In this document: positions 53,141 to 62,385 of the stretch, piece by piece
How the letters are laid out: each line of letters starts with the position of its first letter
Position numbering within the stretch: the first letter of the stretch is position 1
DNA from: UBA5796 sp040752455
GTDB taxonomy: Bacteria; Chloroflexota; Anaerolineae; Anaerolineales; Villigracilaceae
DNA length: 64,000 nt
Assembly: GCA_049324115.1 (NCBI GenBank)
Contig: JBMOMN010000009.1
Location: 186,001 to 250,000 of the forward strand
Direction: 5' to 3'
Notes under the pieces: generated by a model
The model's input: only the letters and a program-made list of their open reading frames with translations
What the model was told of the DNA's origin: nothing
Databases searched by the model: none
Translations under genes and position numbers: made by a program

Positions 53141-55267
53141 ATGAAAAAACGCCTTTCCGCCCTGTTACTCAACCACCAGGCCGAGTATTACCTGACTGCC
53201 CTGGGAATTTTTGTCACGGTATTATATTTTTGGATTCCCTTTGGTTGGAAAACTACCGATGTCAACGACGGTTGGCGTAATTTCTACTTGATGTCCACAG
53301 CCAGTTGGTTCGACGTGCTCACCAAACCCTTCCAGGCCCGATACCTGATCTTCCTGCCCTGGAAGTTGGGCTACACTCTGAATCCTGGATCTTTCCTGGG
53401 TGTTCGCTTGGTGATGATGCTGACCTTTTGGGCCAAGTCTTATTTTCTTTACCTGATCTTGCGCAAACTGCGCCTAGTCCCACCCTACTTGGCTTTTCTC
53501 ATTTCAATCCTTTTCATGCTCTACCCTGCCGACCAGGGGATTTTCCTGATGGCCGCTTTGGGACGGCATTTCGCCGTGATGCTTTACCTGGTATCGGTCT
53601 ACTTCATGATTATGGCCAGCCAGGGGACCCTGAAAACGCTTTCCATGGTGCTGATGATCGTGACAGCGTTTGTCACAGGCGTTATGTCAGAGCAGGGGTT
53701 CCCGGTCATGTTCATCACCCCGGCCATTCTCTGGCTGGATGCAAACATCCCCCCGAAGGCGAGGCGGGATGTGATTGTCGGCTGGTATGCCACCTTGATG
53801 GTTTGCGTGGCGGTCTTCGCCTCCAGCATCCTGTTCCCCGGCGAAACCATCAGCGGGGGAGTTTTCAGTTCGCAATACCAGTCTCAAATCCTAAAAGGGA
53901 CCAAGCCCACACTCTCGTTCGACTTTCTTCTCGATATCGTCAAAATTAATCTGAGCGCCTACCAGTTATTTTTTATTGGCGGATGGCAGATTGCCTTGCA
54001 AAATATGCTCACGGTCAGCAAGACGCACCTGGCAATCACATTAGCAGCCGCGAGCATGGTTAGCCTGACGGCCTATGGGCTGAGCCGGATTGAACCAGCT
54101 GAATCAAGCGAGCAGTACCTTCCGAGACATTTTGGGGCTGTGGTGATTTCCAGTATCCTCATCCTTGTGCTCACGTACCTGCCCTACTCCGTCACGATTC
54201 ATAGCGATAAAGATTTTCGCATTTTCTATTATGCTGCCATCAGTGGCGCTCTCATGACAGCGTACCTGTTCAACCTGCTGATACGACGCTTCCCGGGACG
54301 GTCTGTTCAGGCCAATTTGGTGTTCTTCGGTCTTTTGACGGTAGTCATCACCATCAACGGATTGGATCAGCAATTCAGGCTGACCCGCCGCTCCGAGATT
54401 CAGCAGCGAGTCATGCTGGATATTGTCGCCCAAGCCCCCTACATCCTGCCCGAGACCCAGGTCATCCTGCTTACGGATGACCTGAATAAAACATTTGTTG
54501 AAACGGCCGGGTTTACGGATGACCGGCCTTTCCGGCTGATTAACTCGCTGCCGATGGGATTGCAATGGATGTATAACGACCCAACCCTGACCGGGACGCA
54601 ATGCAGCGCGGCCAATTGTTTCGCAAATAAACCCACCAATAAATTACTGGTGTTCCAATACACCCGAGACCATCATGCGATCCTGCTTAGTGAAATCCCT
54701 GCTAAATTTGTTGTCAAAGATAAAAAAGGTTACCAGCCTTACACCCAGATCACAAGTTACACACCCTTTCCGGAGAGTCATTACCGACGCTACCAACTCC
54801 AGCCCGACCCAACGCTGGTTGCCCCATTCGGGTGGACCGGCACCAAGCAAACCATGAACGATCGCAAGATCTGCAATGCCAGCCATCGAGGGGATTGTTC
54901 CCTACTTTTTTCCAATTCCAAGCCAGCGGCAAGTTTTACCCAAACCATCCTGGCAGCTGGAAAACCCGGCGACGAAGTGGCTCTCACTTTCTGGGTCAAG
55001 GGCACATCCAAGGATGAAGGGCCTTCCCGCCTGGCTGTTCTCACGATTATCTACCAAGATGAGACCCAGAACAAAGTAAATATATCCCGCCAGGTGCCCG
55101 GCGAATGGAGCCAGCGCAGTCTCAAATTCCAGGTTGAAAAGGCAGTTAGCGGATTTATCCTGTCTTTTGAGCCGGAAACCAGCAACGGACCAGTATGGAT
55201 TGATGATGTTCAACTTATCATTAATGGGGTACTTTTACCGATTGCCAACCCATCTTTTGAAGAATAG
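53141..55267 (+). CDS. Large polytopic membrane protein with C-terminal beta-sandwich domain, copy 1
   Basis: This protein of about 708 residues has eleven to twelve helices in its first 430, then an extracytoplasmic part ending in a carbohydrate-binding-like beta domain (about 570-708: FTQTILAAGKPGDEVALTFW, VWIDDVQLII, NPSFEE). The first loop FGWKTTDVNDGWRNFY recalls the acidic loop of C-type glycosyltransferases. I choose the second Met (MKKRLSALLL) because the longer frame overlaps the sulfotransferase gene. A related gene follows directly. Function is not established; a polymer-modifying transferase is likely. Confidence 0.7.
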   Translation: MKKRLSALLLNHQAEYYLTALGIFVTVLYFWIPFGWKTTDVNDGWRNFYLMSTASWFDVLTKPFQARYLIFLPWKLGYTLNPGSFLGVRLVMMLTFWAKSYFLYLILRKLRLVPPYLAFLISILFMLYPADQGIFLMAALGRHFAVMLYLVSVYFMIMASQGTLKTLSMVLMIVTAFVTGVMSEQGFPVMFITPAILWLDANIPPKARRDVIVGWYATLMVCVAVFASSILFPGETISGGVFSSQYQSQILKGTKPTLSFDFLLDIVKINLSAYQLFFIGGWQIALQNMLTVSKTHLAITLAAASMVSLTAYGLSRIEPAESSEQYLPRHFGAVVISSILILVLTYLPYSVTIHSDKDFRIFYYAAISGALMTAYLFNLLIRRFPGRSVQANLVFFGLLTVVITINGLDQQFRLTRRSEIQQRVMLDIVAQAPYILPETQVILLTDDLNKTFVETAGFTDDRPFRLINSLPMGLQWMYNDPTLTGTQCSAANCFANKPTNKLLVFQYTRDHHAILLSEIPAKFVVKDKKGYQPYTQITSYTPFPESHYRRYQLQPDPTLVAPFGWTGTKQTMNDRKICNASHRGDCSLLFSNSKPAASFTQTILAAGKPGDEVALTFWVKGTSKDEGPSRLAVLTIIYQDETQNKVNISRQVPGEWSQRSLKFQVEKAVSGFILSFEPETSNGPVWIDDVQLIINGVLLPIANPSFEE

Positions 55268-55311
55268 CACATTCACAGATTATTGACCCTAAAAATTGAA
55301 AACAGCCTAGT

Positions 55312-57423
55312 ATGAAATCTCTAAAAAAAGTCTTCACTGAATCAAGCATCCTTCTGATTGGCACATTGGCAATCGTGGTTTTATTTTGGGTCCCCTTTGG
55401 ATTTAAAACACCGGATATCGCAGATGGATGGAGAGACTACATAACAGTTCAAGATAAAAGTTTTGTAGATACCATTAGGCAGACATATCGATTGTCTGCC
55501 AGGCCTCTTGTATTCGTCCCTTGGAAATTAGCGAATCTAATTAGCCCTGACTCGTATTTGGGCGTTAACATTTTGATGATGTTTGTTTTTTGGGGAAAAA
55601 TATTAGCGTTATATTTTATTCTTGGGGAACTAAAAGTTTTTAATCGCCCAATGGCATTTTTGACTTCCATTTTATTCGCTTTTTACCCAGTGGATCAAGG
55701 AAACTTTCTAATGTCTGCTTTTAGCAGACATTTTGCAGTTTTCTTTTACTTGCTAGCAGTTTTTTTCATGATTCTGACTGTAAAAAATAAGAATATTTGG
55801 TGGCTCACGGGAATGTTACTATTTGAAGCCATCAGCGTTTTTATTTCTGAACAAGGTTATCCTCTCTTCCTAATAACGCCCTTATTCCTACTGAGTTTAA
55901 GGAACATTCCTAACAAAACCAAAGCGTGGACTGGGGCACTTTGGTACATCATTCTGTGTTTAGCAATTGCGATTTATCTGCTAAATACAAAACATCCAGC
56001 GAATACAAATGATTATCAATATCAAACACTATTGTTTGAAGAAAGTGGAATAAGGGGTAATCCTTCTCAATTCCTCGCAGAAACTGTTATTAGCAATTTA
56101 GTAGCTTACAGGCGCATCTTCTTCGATGGCTGGCAAATTGCTATCAAAAATTTTGTAAATTTCCAGCCACTACACTTCTTGTTTAGCATTTTTACAACCT
56201 GTCTATCAATCGGGGTTGCCTTCATTCTGCCTAAATTTTCACCTGAGCCTGAACATGAGCAAAAAGCAATTGTCGCCCCCACCCGTTTCGCAGTTATCAT
56301 TGCTTGCATCGTTATCATTGGAGCAGGATTTTCCCCTTATTCAATTACACCCTATAGATTTATAGATTTCAGAGTCTTCTACTATTCAGCTATTGGTGGG
56401 GCAATTATCACGGGGCTAATCTATCTACACTTGTTCGAAAAATTGATCCGGCCAAGAAAGTGGATTTCAATTTTGCCCTTCGGGCTAATCATTTTTGTAA
56501 TTTCATATAATAGTTTTAACCAGCACTCAAAGTTTGTGCATCTTTCAAACATACAACAAAAGGTATTAATTAGGATTATCGAGGAAGCGCCCCTAATTAA
56601 ACCATCTTCGACGATTATTCTATTGACCGATCACAATGATAAACCATTCATCAATGCTGGCGGTTTTTCTAACAATGACCCATTCCGAAGTGATCAACAA
56701 TTTAGTTATGCGCTAATGTGGCTTGCTAAAATGCCCCAAGCTCGAGCTATCTTGTGTGATATTTCAAATGAGTGCGCTCAAAAAATAAAGTATCAAAATG
56801 CCATATTATTCAAATTCTCAGAAAACGATGGGGCAAAATTACTATCCCAGGTACCGGATTACCTGCCACAAGATAATTCTAGTGCCTACAAGCCTTACCT
56901 AAGAATTCAAGCCTATACCCCTTTTCCCGAACGCCCCAAGAATTCCTTCGATTTCTCACCAGATCCAACTAGATTATTACCCGAAAATTGGAGTGCCACT
57001 GGACAAAGTCTAAACGACAGAAAAGTCTGCAATGTCTCTCACTCCGGATATTGTGCGATCTTTTTTTCCCGTGATGATACAAACACTGAATTTTCCCAAC
57101 AAATTAGCCTGATTGGACAGGCTCAAGACTCTTTGGAAGTTTCTTTTTGGGCAAAGGTCAGAGTACCATTGTCGGCAAAAATCCAAATTGCCGTTCTGGA
57201 GTTATATGACAAGGGGGGATTGGTAAAAGCCTACAAAATTTTTAGCACAATCACCACAAACTGGACTTTGATAAAATATTCAATTGAAGTTGAGAAACCC
57301 TACTCATACATACGGATAAAATTTAACCCCAAACCTGAAAATCGCTATCTTTGGATTGACGAAATCCGTATCCTTCAAAATGAACATGATACACCAATTC
57401 GAAATCCATCATTTGAGGATTAA
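55312..57423 (+). CDS. Large polytopic membrane protein with C-terminal beta-sandwich domain, copy 2
   Basis: This 703-residue paralogue of the preceding protein shares PFGFKTPDIADGWRDY at the first loop, FYPVDQGNFLMSAFSRHFAVF, LNDRKVCNVSHSGYC before the beta domain, and NPSFED at the end. By eye it is strikingly AT-rich compared with copy 1 and with the genes on both sides, so it was probably brought in from another genome rather than duplicated here. About eleven helices are visible. Confidence 0.7.
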   Translation: MKSLKKVFTESSILLIGTLAIVVLFWVPFGFKTPDIADGWRDYITVQDKSFVDTIRQTYRLSARPLVFVPWKLANLISPDSYLGVNILMMFVFWGKILALYFILGELKVFNRPMAFLTSILFAFYPVDQGNFLMSAFSRHFAVFFYLLAVFFMILTVKNKNIWWLTGMLLFEAISVFISEQGYPLFLITPLFLLSLRNIPNKTKAWTGALWYIILCLAIAIYLLNTKHPANTNDYQYQTLLFEESGIRGNPSQFLAETVISNLVAYRRIFFDGWQIAIKNFVNFQPLHFLFSIFTTCLSIGVAFILPKFSPEPEHEQKAIVAPTRFAVIIACIVIIGAGFSPYSITPYRFIDFRVFYYSAIGGAIITGLIYLHLFEKLIRPRKWISILPFGLIIFVISYNSFNQHSKFVHLSNIQQKVLIRIIEEAPLIKPSSTIILLTDHNDKPFINAGGFSNNDPFRSDQQFSYALMWLAKMPQARAILCDISNECAQKIKYQNAILFKFSENDGAKLLSQVPDYLPQDNSSAYKPYLRIQAYTPFPERPKNSFDFSPDPTRLLPENWSATGQSLNDRKVCNVSHSGYCAIFFSRDDTNTEFSQQISLIGQAQDSLEVSFWAKVRVPLSAKIQIAVLELYDKGGLVKAYKIFSTITTNWTLIKYSIEVEKPYSYIRIKFNPKPENRYLWIDEIRILQNEHDTPIRNPSFED

Positions 57424-57435
57424 TCCGACTAGGCA

Positions 57436-57801
57436 ATGAAACCCTCAACCAAATTGCTGCTTGTTTTAATGGTAACCGGCGCGGTCGGGCTGAACCTGCT
57501 GGCAGCCGCGGCGATGAAACTGCTCTCGCAAACCGCGGGACTCGGCCTGTTCTTGTTCCTGGCTGGGATCGGGTTCGTTATCCTGCTCAATGGTTTGCGT
57601 ATGATAGTCTGGATGTTTGCCAACCAAAGATATCCCTTGAGCACCATGTACCCGCTCACCAGCATCTTTTACCCCTTCATGCTAGGCGTATCGTATTTTT
57701 TCAATGAAAAAATCACCGGATTTCACATCCTGGGCACAATTTTGATTACGGTCGGCGTGTTCTGGCTGGGATGGAAGATTAAAGATGACCCAAACCAATG
57801 A
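57436..57801 (+). CDS. Small four-helix EmrE/ArnE-like membrane protein
   Basis: This 121-residue protein has four hydrophobic helices, as in the small drug/metabolite transporter fold. STMYPLTSIFYPFMLGVSYFFNEKI near the third and fourth helices is typical of ArnE/ArnF-like proteins that flip undecaprenyl-phosphate sugars. The downstream acetyltransferase overlaps it by 17 bases, and a second four-helix protein follows at 58338. The two may form a heterodimer like ArnEF. Drug efflux is less likely in this glycan context. Confidence 0.75.
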   Translation: MKPSTKLLLVLMVTGAVGLNLLAAAAMKLLSQTAGLGLFLFLAGIGFVILLNGLRMIVWMFANQRYPLSTMYPLTSIFYPFMLGVSYFFNEKITGFHILGTILITVGVFWLGWKIKDDPNQ

Positions 57802-58333
57802 TTACCTGTACGGGGACCAGGTTCGAATGCGACGGCTAAACCTGCTATATGTCTACCTGATTCACCTGGTCCAACTCTTTCTGAACATCATGCCGCCATT
57901 TATCCGCAATTTCGGACTCAAGTTGATGCTCGGTAAAGCCGGGAAGCATTCCTTTTTCGATTACAACCTGTACATCAAATTTCCGTGGCTGGTCGAGATA
58001 GGTGACAATGTCAGCATCAACCGCGGTGGGCAGTTTTACCCCGGTTTCAAGGAAAAAAGCCGGATTGTGATCGGAAACCAGGTTTACATCGCCCCTAATG
58101 TCTGTTTCTACGCTGCCGCCCACGACACCGAGGACCTGTCACGGATCATTGGTGCAGATATTCGCGTCGGCGACAACGTCTGGATCGGGGCGAATAGCAT
58201 TATCCTGCCAGGAGTGACAATCGGCTCAAACAGCATTATTGGTGCAGGCAGTGTGGTGACCCGCGACATTCCCGAAAATTCGGTCGCGGCCGGATCCCCG
58301 GCCCGGGTTATCAAAACCAGGGAGATAATCTAA
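57785..58333 (+). CDS. Hexapeptide-repeat acetyltransferase
   Basis: This 182-residue left-handed beta-helix enzyme contains VWIGANSIILPGVTIGSNSIIGAGSVVTRDIPENSVAAGSPARVIK, here described by its repeats IGANSI, IGSNSI, IGAGSVV and ending ENSVAAGSPARVI. The catalytic His lies in YAAAHDTE, as in CysE/maltose acetyltransferase-like O-acetyltransferases. The preceding helix-rich 60 residues may touch the membrane. It probably O- or N-acetylates a sugar of the surface polymer. Confidence 0.88.
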   Translation: MTQTNDYLYGDQVRMRRLNLLYVYLIHLVQLFLNIMPPFIRNFGLKLMLGKAGKHSFFDYNLYIKFPWLVEIGDNVSINRGGQFYPGFKEKSRIVIGNQVYIAPNVCFYAAAHDTEDLSRIIGADIRVGDNVWIGANSIILPGVTIGSNSIIGAGSVVTRDIPENSVAAGSPARVIKTREII

Positions 58334-58337
58334 CCCC

Positions 58338-58661
58338 ATGTGGATATACTGGCTGGCGCTATCGGTTTCTTATGTCGTCACTGCCATCGGCCAAGTGACC
58401 TATAAACTTTTTGCCATCACTAAAAAATGGTGGCACTTGTTCTGGTCAGTCGCATTTTTCATCATCGCCCCGTTCACATCGTATGTAGCCCTCAAAAAAA
58501 TCCCTGCCGGGACAGTGTTCATCGGGGCAGCAGTCAGCCAGGTGTTGATTATGGTCATGTCGCATTACACTCTCAAAGAAAAAATCACCCGCGACCATGT
58601 GATTTCGATGGCTTTTATCCTGCTCGGCCTGTTTGCCTTTGTGCTGGGCAGCCAGCCCTGA
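58338..58661 (+). CDS. Second small four-helix EmrE/ArnF-like membrane protein
   Basis: This 107-residue protein has four helices (WIYWLALSVSYVVTAIGQVTYK, SVAFFIIAPFTSYVALK, a third with FIGAAVSQVLIMVMSHY and a fourth ending LGLFAFVLGSQP). It keeps the GAAVSQVL and YTLKEKIT segments of the SMR-like family. It begins four bases after the acetyltransferase stop. With the 57436 protein it could form a flippase for polyprenyl-phosphate sugars. Confidence 0.75.
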   Translation: MWIYWLALSVSYVVTAIGQVTYKLFAITKKWWHLFWSVAFFIIAPFTSYVALKKIPAGTVFIGAAVSQVLIMVMSHYTLKEKITRDHVISMAFILLGLFAFVLGSQP

Positions 58662-58676
58662 CATCCCCTCAGCGGA

Positions 58677-58719
58677 AACCCAGACCCCGCCAGGACTGAG
58701 TCCTGGCGGGGTCTGGGTT
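58677..58719. terminator. 43-bp perfect palindrome between convergent genes
   Basis: Arms of 21 bp (AACCCAGACCCCGCCAGGACT against its exact complement) surround a single G. It spans to the sulfatase stop and lies between convergent transcription units. A T-run is absent, so termination is likely but not textbook. Confidence 0.75.
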
Positions 58720-60208
58720 ACTTCGGCAGCATGGAAATGTCAAATTCGGGGGGACTAGCTTCAGCCTCCCGGCAGGCAGCCCCGGAACAGCGCGAGAGCC
58801 GATCCACCCAATCGGACAGGATCGCCTGAAGTTCCGGGCTGGCATCCTTGATGCGATTGTCCAACTCATAAGGGTCGATCTGGAGCAGGTATAACTCCTT
58901 TTCGCCGGTGATGTATTCCACATATTTGAATTCCAAGGTGCGAATACCGCGGAAACTGTGAAAAACGGTGGTCGAACCGGCTAGTTCCTGGTCAATTGTG
59001 GGATCAACCGCGCCGCTGGAGGCGGAATCCAGGCTGAATCCCAGGGTGGGCCAAGCATTTTTTTCGGCGTTGTTCCAGTATTGGATGAGGAAGCCATACC
59101 GGCATTTTGGGCTTTTGCCTTTGATGATGGGCAGGAGCGAAACGCCGTCTACGTCTTGGGGCACGTCGGCCCCGGCGATTTCGGCAAAGGTGGCAGCAAT
59201 GTCAATATCCCCGGCTAGAGCCGCGACAGTCTCTCCTCTGGGCACGCCCGGCCCGCGCAGGATGAACGGCATGTGAATCGATTCTTCGTAGGCCACATGC
59301 TTGTCCAGCACAATGCGATGCTCGCCTAACTGGAAGCCGTTGTCAGATGTGAAGACGATATAGGTATTATTCAGCTTCCCGTTGTCTTTCAGGAATTTGA
59401 CTACCGAGCCAATGATTTCGTCCACTGATTGCAGGGATTGGAGCCGTTTCTGGTAATGGTCGAGGAGCATGGCCTGGTCTTCGACCGAGATGATTGGAAC
59501 CCCCTGGAAGTGGGTGGGCTTGTCGCTCATATCCTGCTCATTGAAGGCCAGTGAGGGGGGCAGGGGCTGGTCAATGAATAGGTCTTTGTATTGCGGCCTG
59601 ACCAGGGGAGGCGTCTTCTGCCCATCTTTAGACAGCATGTAATGCGGCGCAAAGGTAGAGATGTGGACGAAGAACGGTTTACCCGCATCGATTGCATGCT
59701 GCATTTGGCTTAGAGCGATCTCGCCGGTTTTGGCTGTATCGCCTAGCGACCAGTCGTCCCAGCCAGGCGGAAGGTAACCTTCGGGCAAGTTGCCAGGAAA
59801 GCCGTTCAGGTAGCGACCCACATAGGCGGTGTGATAACCGGCCGCCTGGAGCCAGAGCGGGAAGACCCTGTTTTGGCGGCCCAGGCGGTGAAAAGTGTTA
59901 GAACCTCCATACTGCCCAGCGTTGGTCAGGATGCTGGTGTTTTGCGAGTACTGCCCAAGCAATATCGTAGCCCGTGAGGGGCAGCAGTTAGGCACATTGA
60001 CAAAAAAATTGGAGAAGGTAACGCCCTCCGCCGCAACCAGTTTTTGCAGATTGGGCATGAATTCAGCCTCGTCGTAACGCATGTCATCAACTAGGATGAA
60101 AACTATATTAGCCGGGCTTTTGGGGATCCCAAGAAAGACCGAACAAGCTGTATCCAGGAACAGGGCCAGCAACAAGGTCACGGTCAGGGTTACTTGCGTT
60201 TTTTTCAT
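58718..60208 (-). CDS. Sulfatase, Cys-type
   Basis: This 496-residue alkaline-phosphatase-fold sulfatase has an N-terminal hydrophobic signal (VTLTVTLLLALFLDTAC; Cys22 may be a lipidation site). VFILVDDMRYD supplies Asp metal ligands and NCCPSRATILLGQ is the CxPSR motif, so Cys75 should be converted to formylglycine. TSDNGFQLGEHR follows. It removes sulfate esters outside the cytoplasm, probably from glycans, in a cluster that also encodes sulfotransferases. It overlaps the upstream glycosyltransferase gene by four bases. Confidence 0.9.
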   Translation of the reverse strand: MKKTQVTLTVTLLLALFLDTACSVFLGIPKSPANIVFILVDDMRYDEAEFMPNLQKLVAAEGVTFSNFFVNVPNCCPSRATILLGQYSQNTSILTNAGQYGGSNTFHRLGRQNRVFPLWLQAAGYHTAYVGRYLNGFPGNLPEGYLPPGWDDWSLGDTAKTGEIALSQMQHAIDAGKPFFVHISTFAPHYMLSKDGQKTPPLVRPQYKDLFIDQPLPPSLAFNEQDMSDKPTHFQGVPIISVEDQAMLLDHYQKRLQSLQSVDEIIGSVVKFLKDNGKLNNTYIVFTSDNGFQLGEHRIVLDKHVAYEESIHMPFILRGPGVPRGETVAALAGDIDIAATFAEIAGADVPQDVDGVSLLPIIKGKSPKCRYGFLIQYWNNAEKNAWPTLGFSLDSASSGAVDPTIDQELAGSTTVFHSFRGIRTLEFKYVEYITGEKELYLLQIDPYELDNRIKDASPELQAILSDWVDRLSRCSGAACREAEASPPEFDISMLPK

Positions 60209-61362
60209 CGGAAAGCCTCAGGGGTTCGAAAGAGATTAGTGGGTTGTCGATATAGGGCCTGCTCACCGTGCAGGATGGCAATATAAGCCAGAGCAACGTC
60301 ATCCCAGTTATACCAATCCACCCTAGCAGCAAATGCCTCTTGCTGGGATTCTTGGGCTATGATGCAGCGAAAGGCAGCTGCGATATCCTCCGGCTTGAAA
60401 TACAACCCCGCCCCAGCCATCACCTCCCGACTGAAGGGGACGTCGATTGCCAGGATGCGCGGGCAGGTGGACATGGCTTCCAGCAGGGCGGGGTTGGTGC
60501 CACCGACGGAGTTGCCGTGGGCGTAAGCGAAACAGTTAGTGCGCAGGGTGAACAAAACTTTCGGGTCGTAAACAGCCGGCAACACCCGCACCCCGCCCCC
60601 TCGTCCAGAAAGTTCGTGGAGAGCCAGCGCGTAGGGGCTGTCGCCGCGATAGCCGACGGCAACGTACTGGTAGCCGCGTTCTCCCAATCCGCTCTCCAAA
60701 AAGCCTTTGGCGATCTCCAGCGGCAGGTTATCCGGTTCGAAGCGGGTGATCTGCAGGAAGTATTTCCCGGATTGCAAACCGTAGTTCCGCAAGATTTCGG
60801 CCTGCTCTTCGGGGCTGACCTCGACCCGGCGCGGGATGCCGTAGGGGATCATCATCGTCTTGCGCCAGAAAACTTTGCGGTAAAACTCCTGGATGCCGAA
60901 GGAATCGGACACCAGGCGCGGGACGATCCGGCTGATGAACCAGGAGGTGGCCATGTAGTAGGCTTTGAACGGCCAGGACCATTTTTTGCGGCGCCACTCC
61001 AGCCCGTCGGTGTTGACCGTGAGCGGGATGCCTGCCAGCAGGGTCAGCATGATGCCGGGGAAATTGGCGTTGTTGAACCAGAAGACGTGGTCGTAACGGC
61101 GGCGGTGGCGCAGCAGGTACCAGCCGGTCTGGAAGGCCGAGGCGAAGGTTTCCAGCCAGGCCTGGGAGGCGCCCTTGACGTAGATCAGGCGGCGGCCTTC
61201 GTGGGTGTCGAGCTGCTCACCCGAATGTGACAGGCGGCAGAACACGTCGCACTCGTAACCGGCAGCTACAAATCGGCGGGTGATTTCGTCCACGGCGGTC
61301 TCGAAGCCGCCGTAATTGGCGGGCACGCCGCGCGTCCCGGCAAAGGCGATGCGTTGGGTCAC
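60205..61362 (-). CDS. GT4 glycosyltransferase (DUF1972, rhamnosyltransferase-like)
   Basis: This 385-residue GT-B enzyme begins RIAFAGTRGVPANYGGFETAVDEI, the signature of DUF1972-type rhamnosyltransferases. GNSVGGTNPALLEAMSTCPRILAID carries the ExxxxxxxE-like nucleotide site. The dTDP-rhamnose pathway encoded at 44248-47745 would supply the donor. Overlaps of four bases join it to the sulfatase and to the sulfotransferase genes. Confidence 0.88.
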   Translation of the reverse strand: MTQRIAFAGTRGVPANYGGFETAVDEITRRFVAAGYECDVFCRLSHSGEQLDTHEGRRLIYVKGASQAWLETFASAFQTGWYLLRHRRRYDHVFWFNNANFPGIMLTLLAGIPLTVNTDGLEWRRKKWSWPFKAYYMATSWFISRIVPRLVSDSFGIQEFYRKVFWRKTMMIPYGIPRRVEVSPEEQAEILRNYGLQSGKYFLQITRFEPDNLPLEIAKGFLESGLGERGYQYVAVGYRGDSPYALALHELSGRGGGVRVLPAVYDPKVLFTLRTNCFAYAHGNSVGGTNPALLEAMSTCPRILAIDVPFSREVMAGAGLYFKPEDIAAAFRCIIAQESQQEAFAARVDWYNWDDVALAYIAILHGEQALYRQPTNLFRTPEAFR

Positions 61363-62270
61363 TCGGCCCCTCCCAGCCAGGCAGGCAGGTCCCGGTAGCC
61401 GAGGGCGGTCAGGCCTTCGGCCAGGCGCTGGTTGTGCGGCCTGAACACCTGGTTCAGATGCTGGCGCACCTCGGCTGGGATGCGCTCCTCGAACTCCTCG
61501 CCGTTGATGCGGTAGTACCAGTCTCGTAAAGTTTGTTTCAGGCGCGGGAAACGACGCCAGAACTGCTCGGCCCCGTCATTGAGCGCGACCGCCAGCTTTT
61601 GCATGGTCCCGCTTCGGAAGTTCACGCTGCGGTTCTCGACCTGTAACTGGATCCCGTCATAGAGGCTCCCGTCCAGTCCCAGCCAGGCACAAACCGATTT
61701 CGAGCATTCCGTCGGCGAATTCATCAGATCGTCGAATAAAACGATCCGCAGTTTTTCGCCAAAGACCTCCACCCAATCTTGCAGGTAATCGTCGTAGAAG
61801 CCGCCGTCGATGCCCCAAAAGCGGTCCCCGTCCGGGCCTTGGCGCTGGGCGACGGGCGTCTGCTCGCATTGCCGGACGTATTCGCCAAAGGTCATCTTTT
61901 TGGGCAGCATCAGGCGGCTTTTGAGATACTTGTAGAATGAAAACATCCGGCTGATGGGTTCGCGCAACACGACGATGACATAGGCATCCCCCACCGTCTC
62001 CCGGATGGCCTCGGCGACGCGCTTGCCGCCGTAGTAATAGCCGGGGGTGGCTTCCATCGTAAATTTGGTGTCGCCACATTCGGCGAAGAAATCCTGGTAG
62101 ACCGAGAGCGGCTCCATCGGCGTGTTGTAACGCACGGGCAGGAAGTAGCAGGTCTCCTTGACGCTGGAGGCGCAGATGTCGGGGTGCTGTTTCAGATACA
62201 TGAACAACGAGGTCGTCCCGGCTTTGGTCACACCGGCGATGATCAGGTTGGGCAGTTTCGGGTTGGTCAT
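61359..62270 (-). CDS. PAPS-dependent sulfotransferase
   Basis: This 303-residue enzyme has NLIIAGVTKAGTTSLFMYLKQHPD as phosphosulfate loop, KETCYFLPV and VIVVLREPISRMFSFYKYL as 3'-phosphate motif. It is similar to heparan-sulfate O-sulfotransferases. A family-2 repeat (62291) lies in its leader. It is cotranscribed with the rhamnosyltransferase-like gene (four-base overlap). Confidence 0.92.
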   Translation of the reverse strand: MTNPKLPNLIIAGVTKAGTTSLFMYLKQHPDICASSVKETCYFLPVRYNTPMEPLSVYQDFFAECGDTKFTMEATPGYYYGGKRVAEAIRETVGDAYVIVVLREPISRMFSFYKYLKSRLMLPKKMTFGEYVRQCEQTPVAQRQGPDGDRFWGIDGGFYDDYLQDWVEVFGEKLRIVLFDDLMNSPTECSKSVCAWLGLDGSLYDGIQLQVENRSVNFRSGTMQKLAVALNDGAEQFWRRFPRLKQTLRDWYYRINGEEFEERIPAEVRQHLNQVFRPHNQRLAEGLTALGYRDLPAWLGGAE

Positions 62271-62290
62271 ATAAAACTCCAGGGGTTGCG

Positions 62291-62380
62291 GGTGCGTCGC
62301 ACCTGACCCTTGAATAAAATCTCGTTAAACGGAATGCGCCGCCGCCTGGGAAAATCCCGTTTAGGAAGGTGCGACGAACT
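62291..62380 (-). repeat. GGTGCGTCGCACC repeat element (family 2), two arms
   Basis: GGTGCGTCGCACC (62291-62303) and GGTGCGACGAAC (62369-62380) frame an element with GGGAAAATCCCGTTTAGG. It has the same layout as 42706-42793 and fills the gap between two sulfotransferase genes. Confidence 0.65.
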
Positions 62381-62385
62381 CTCTG

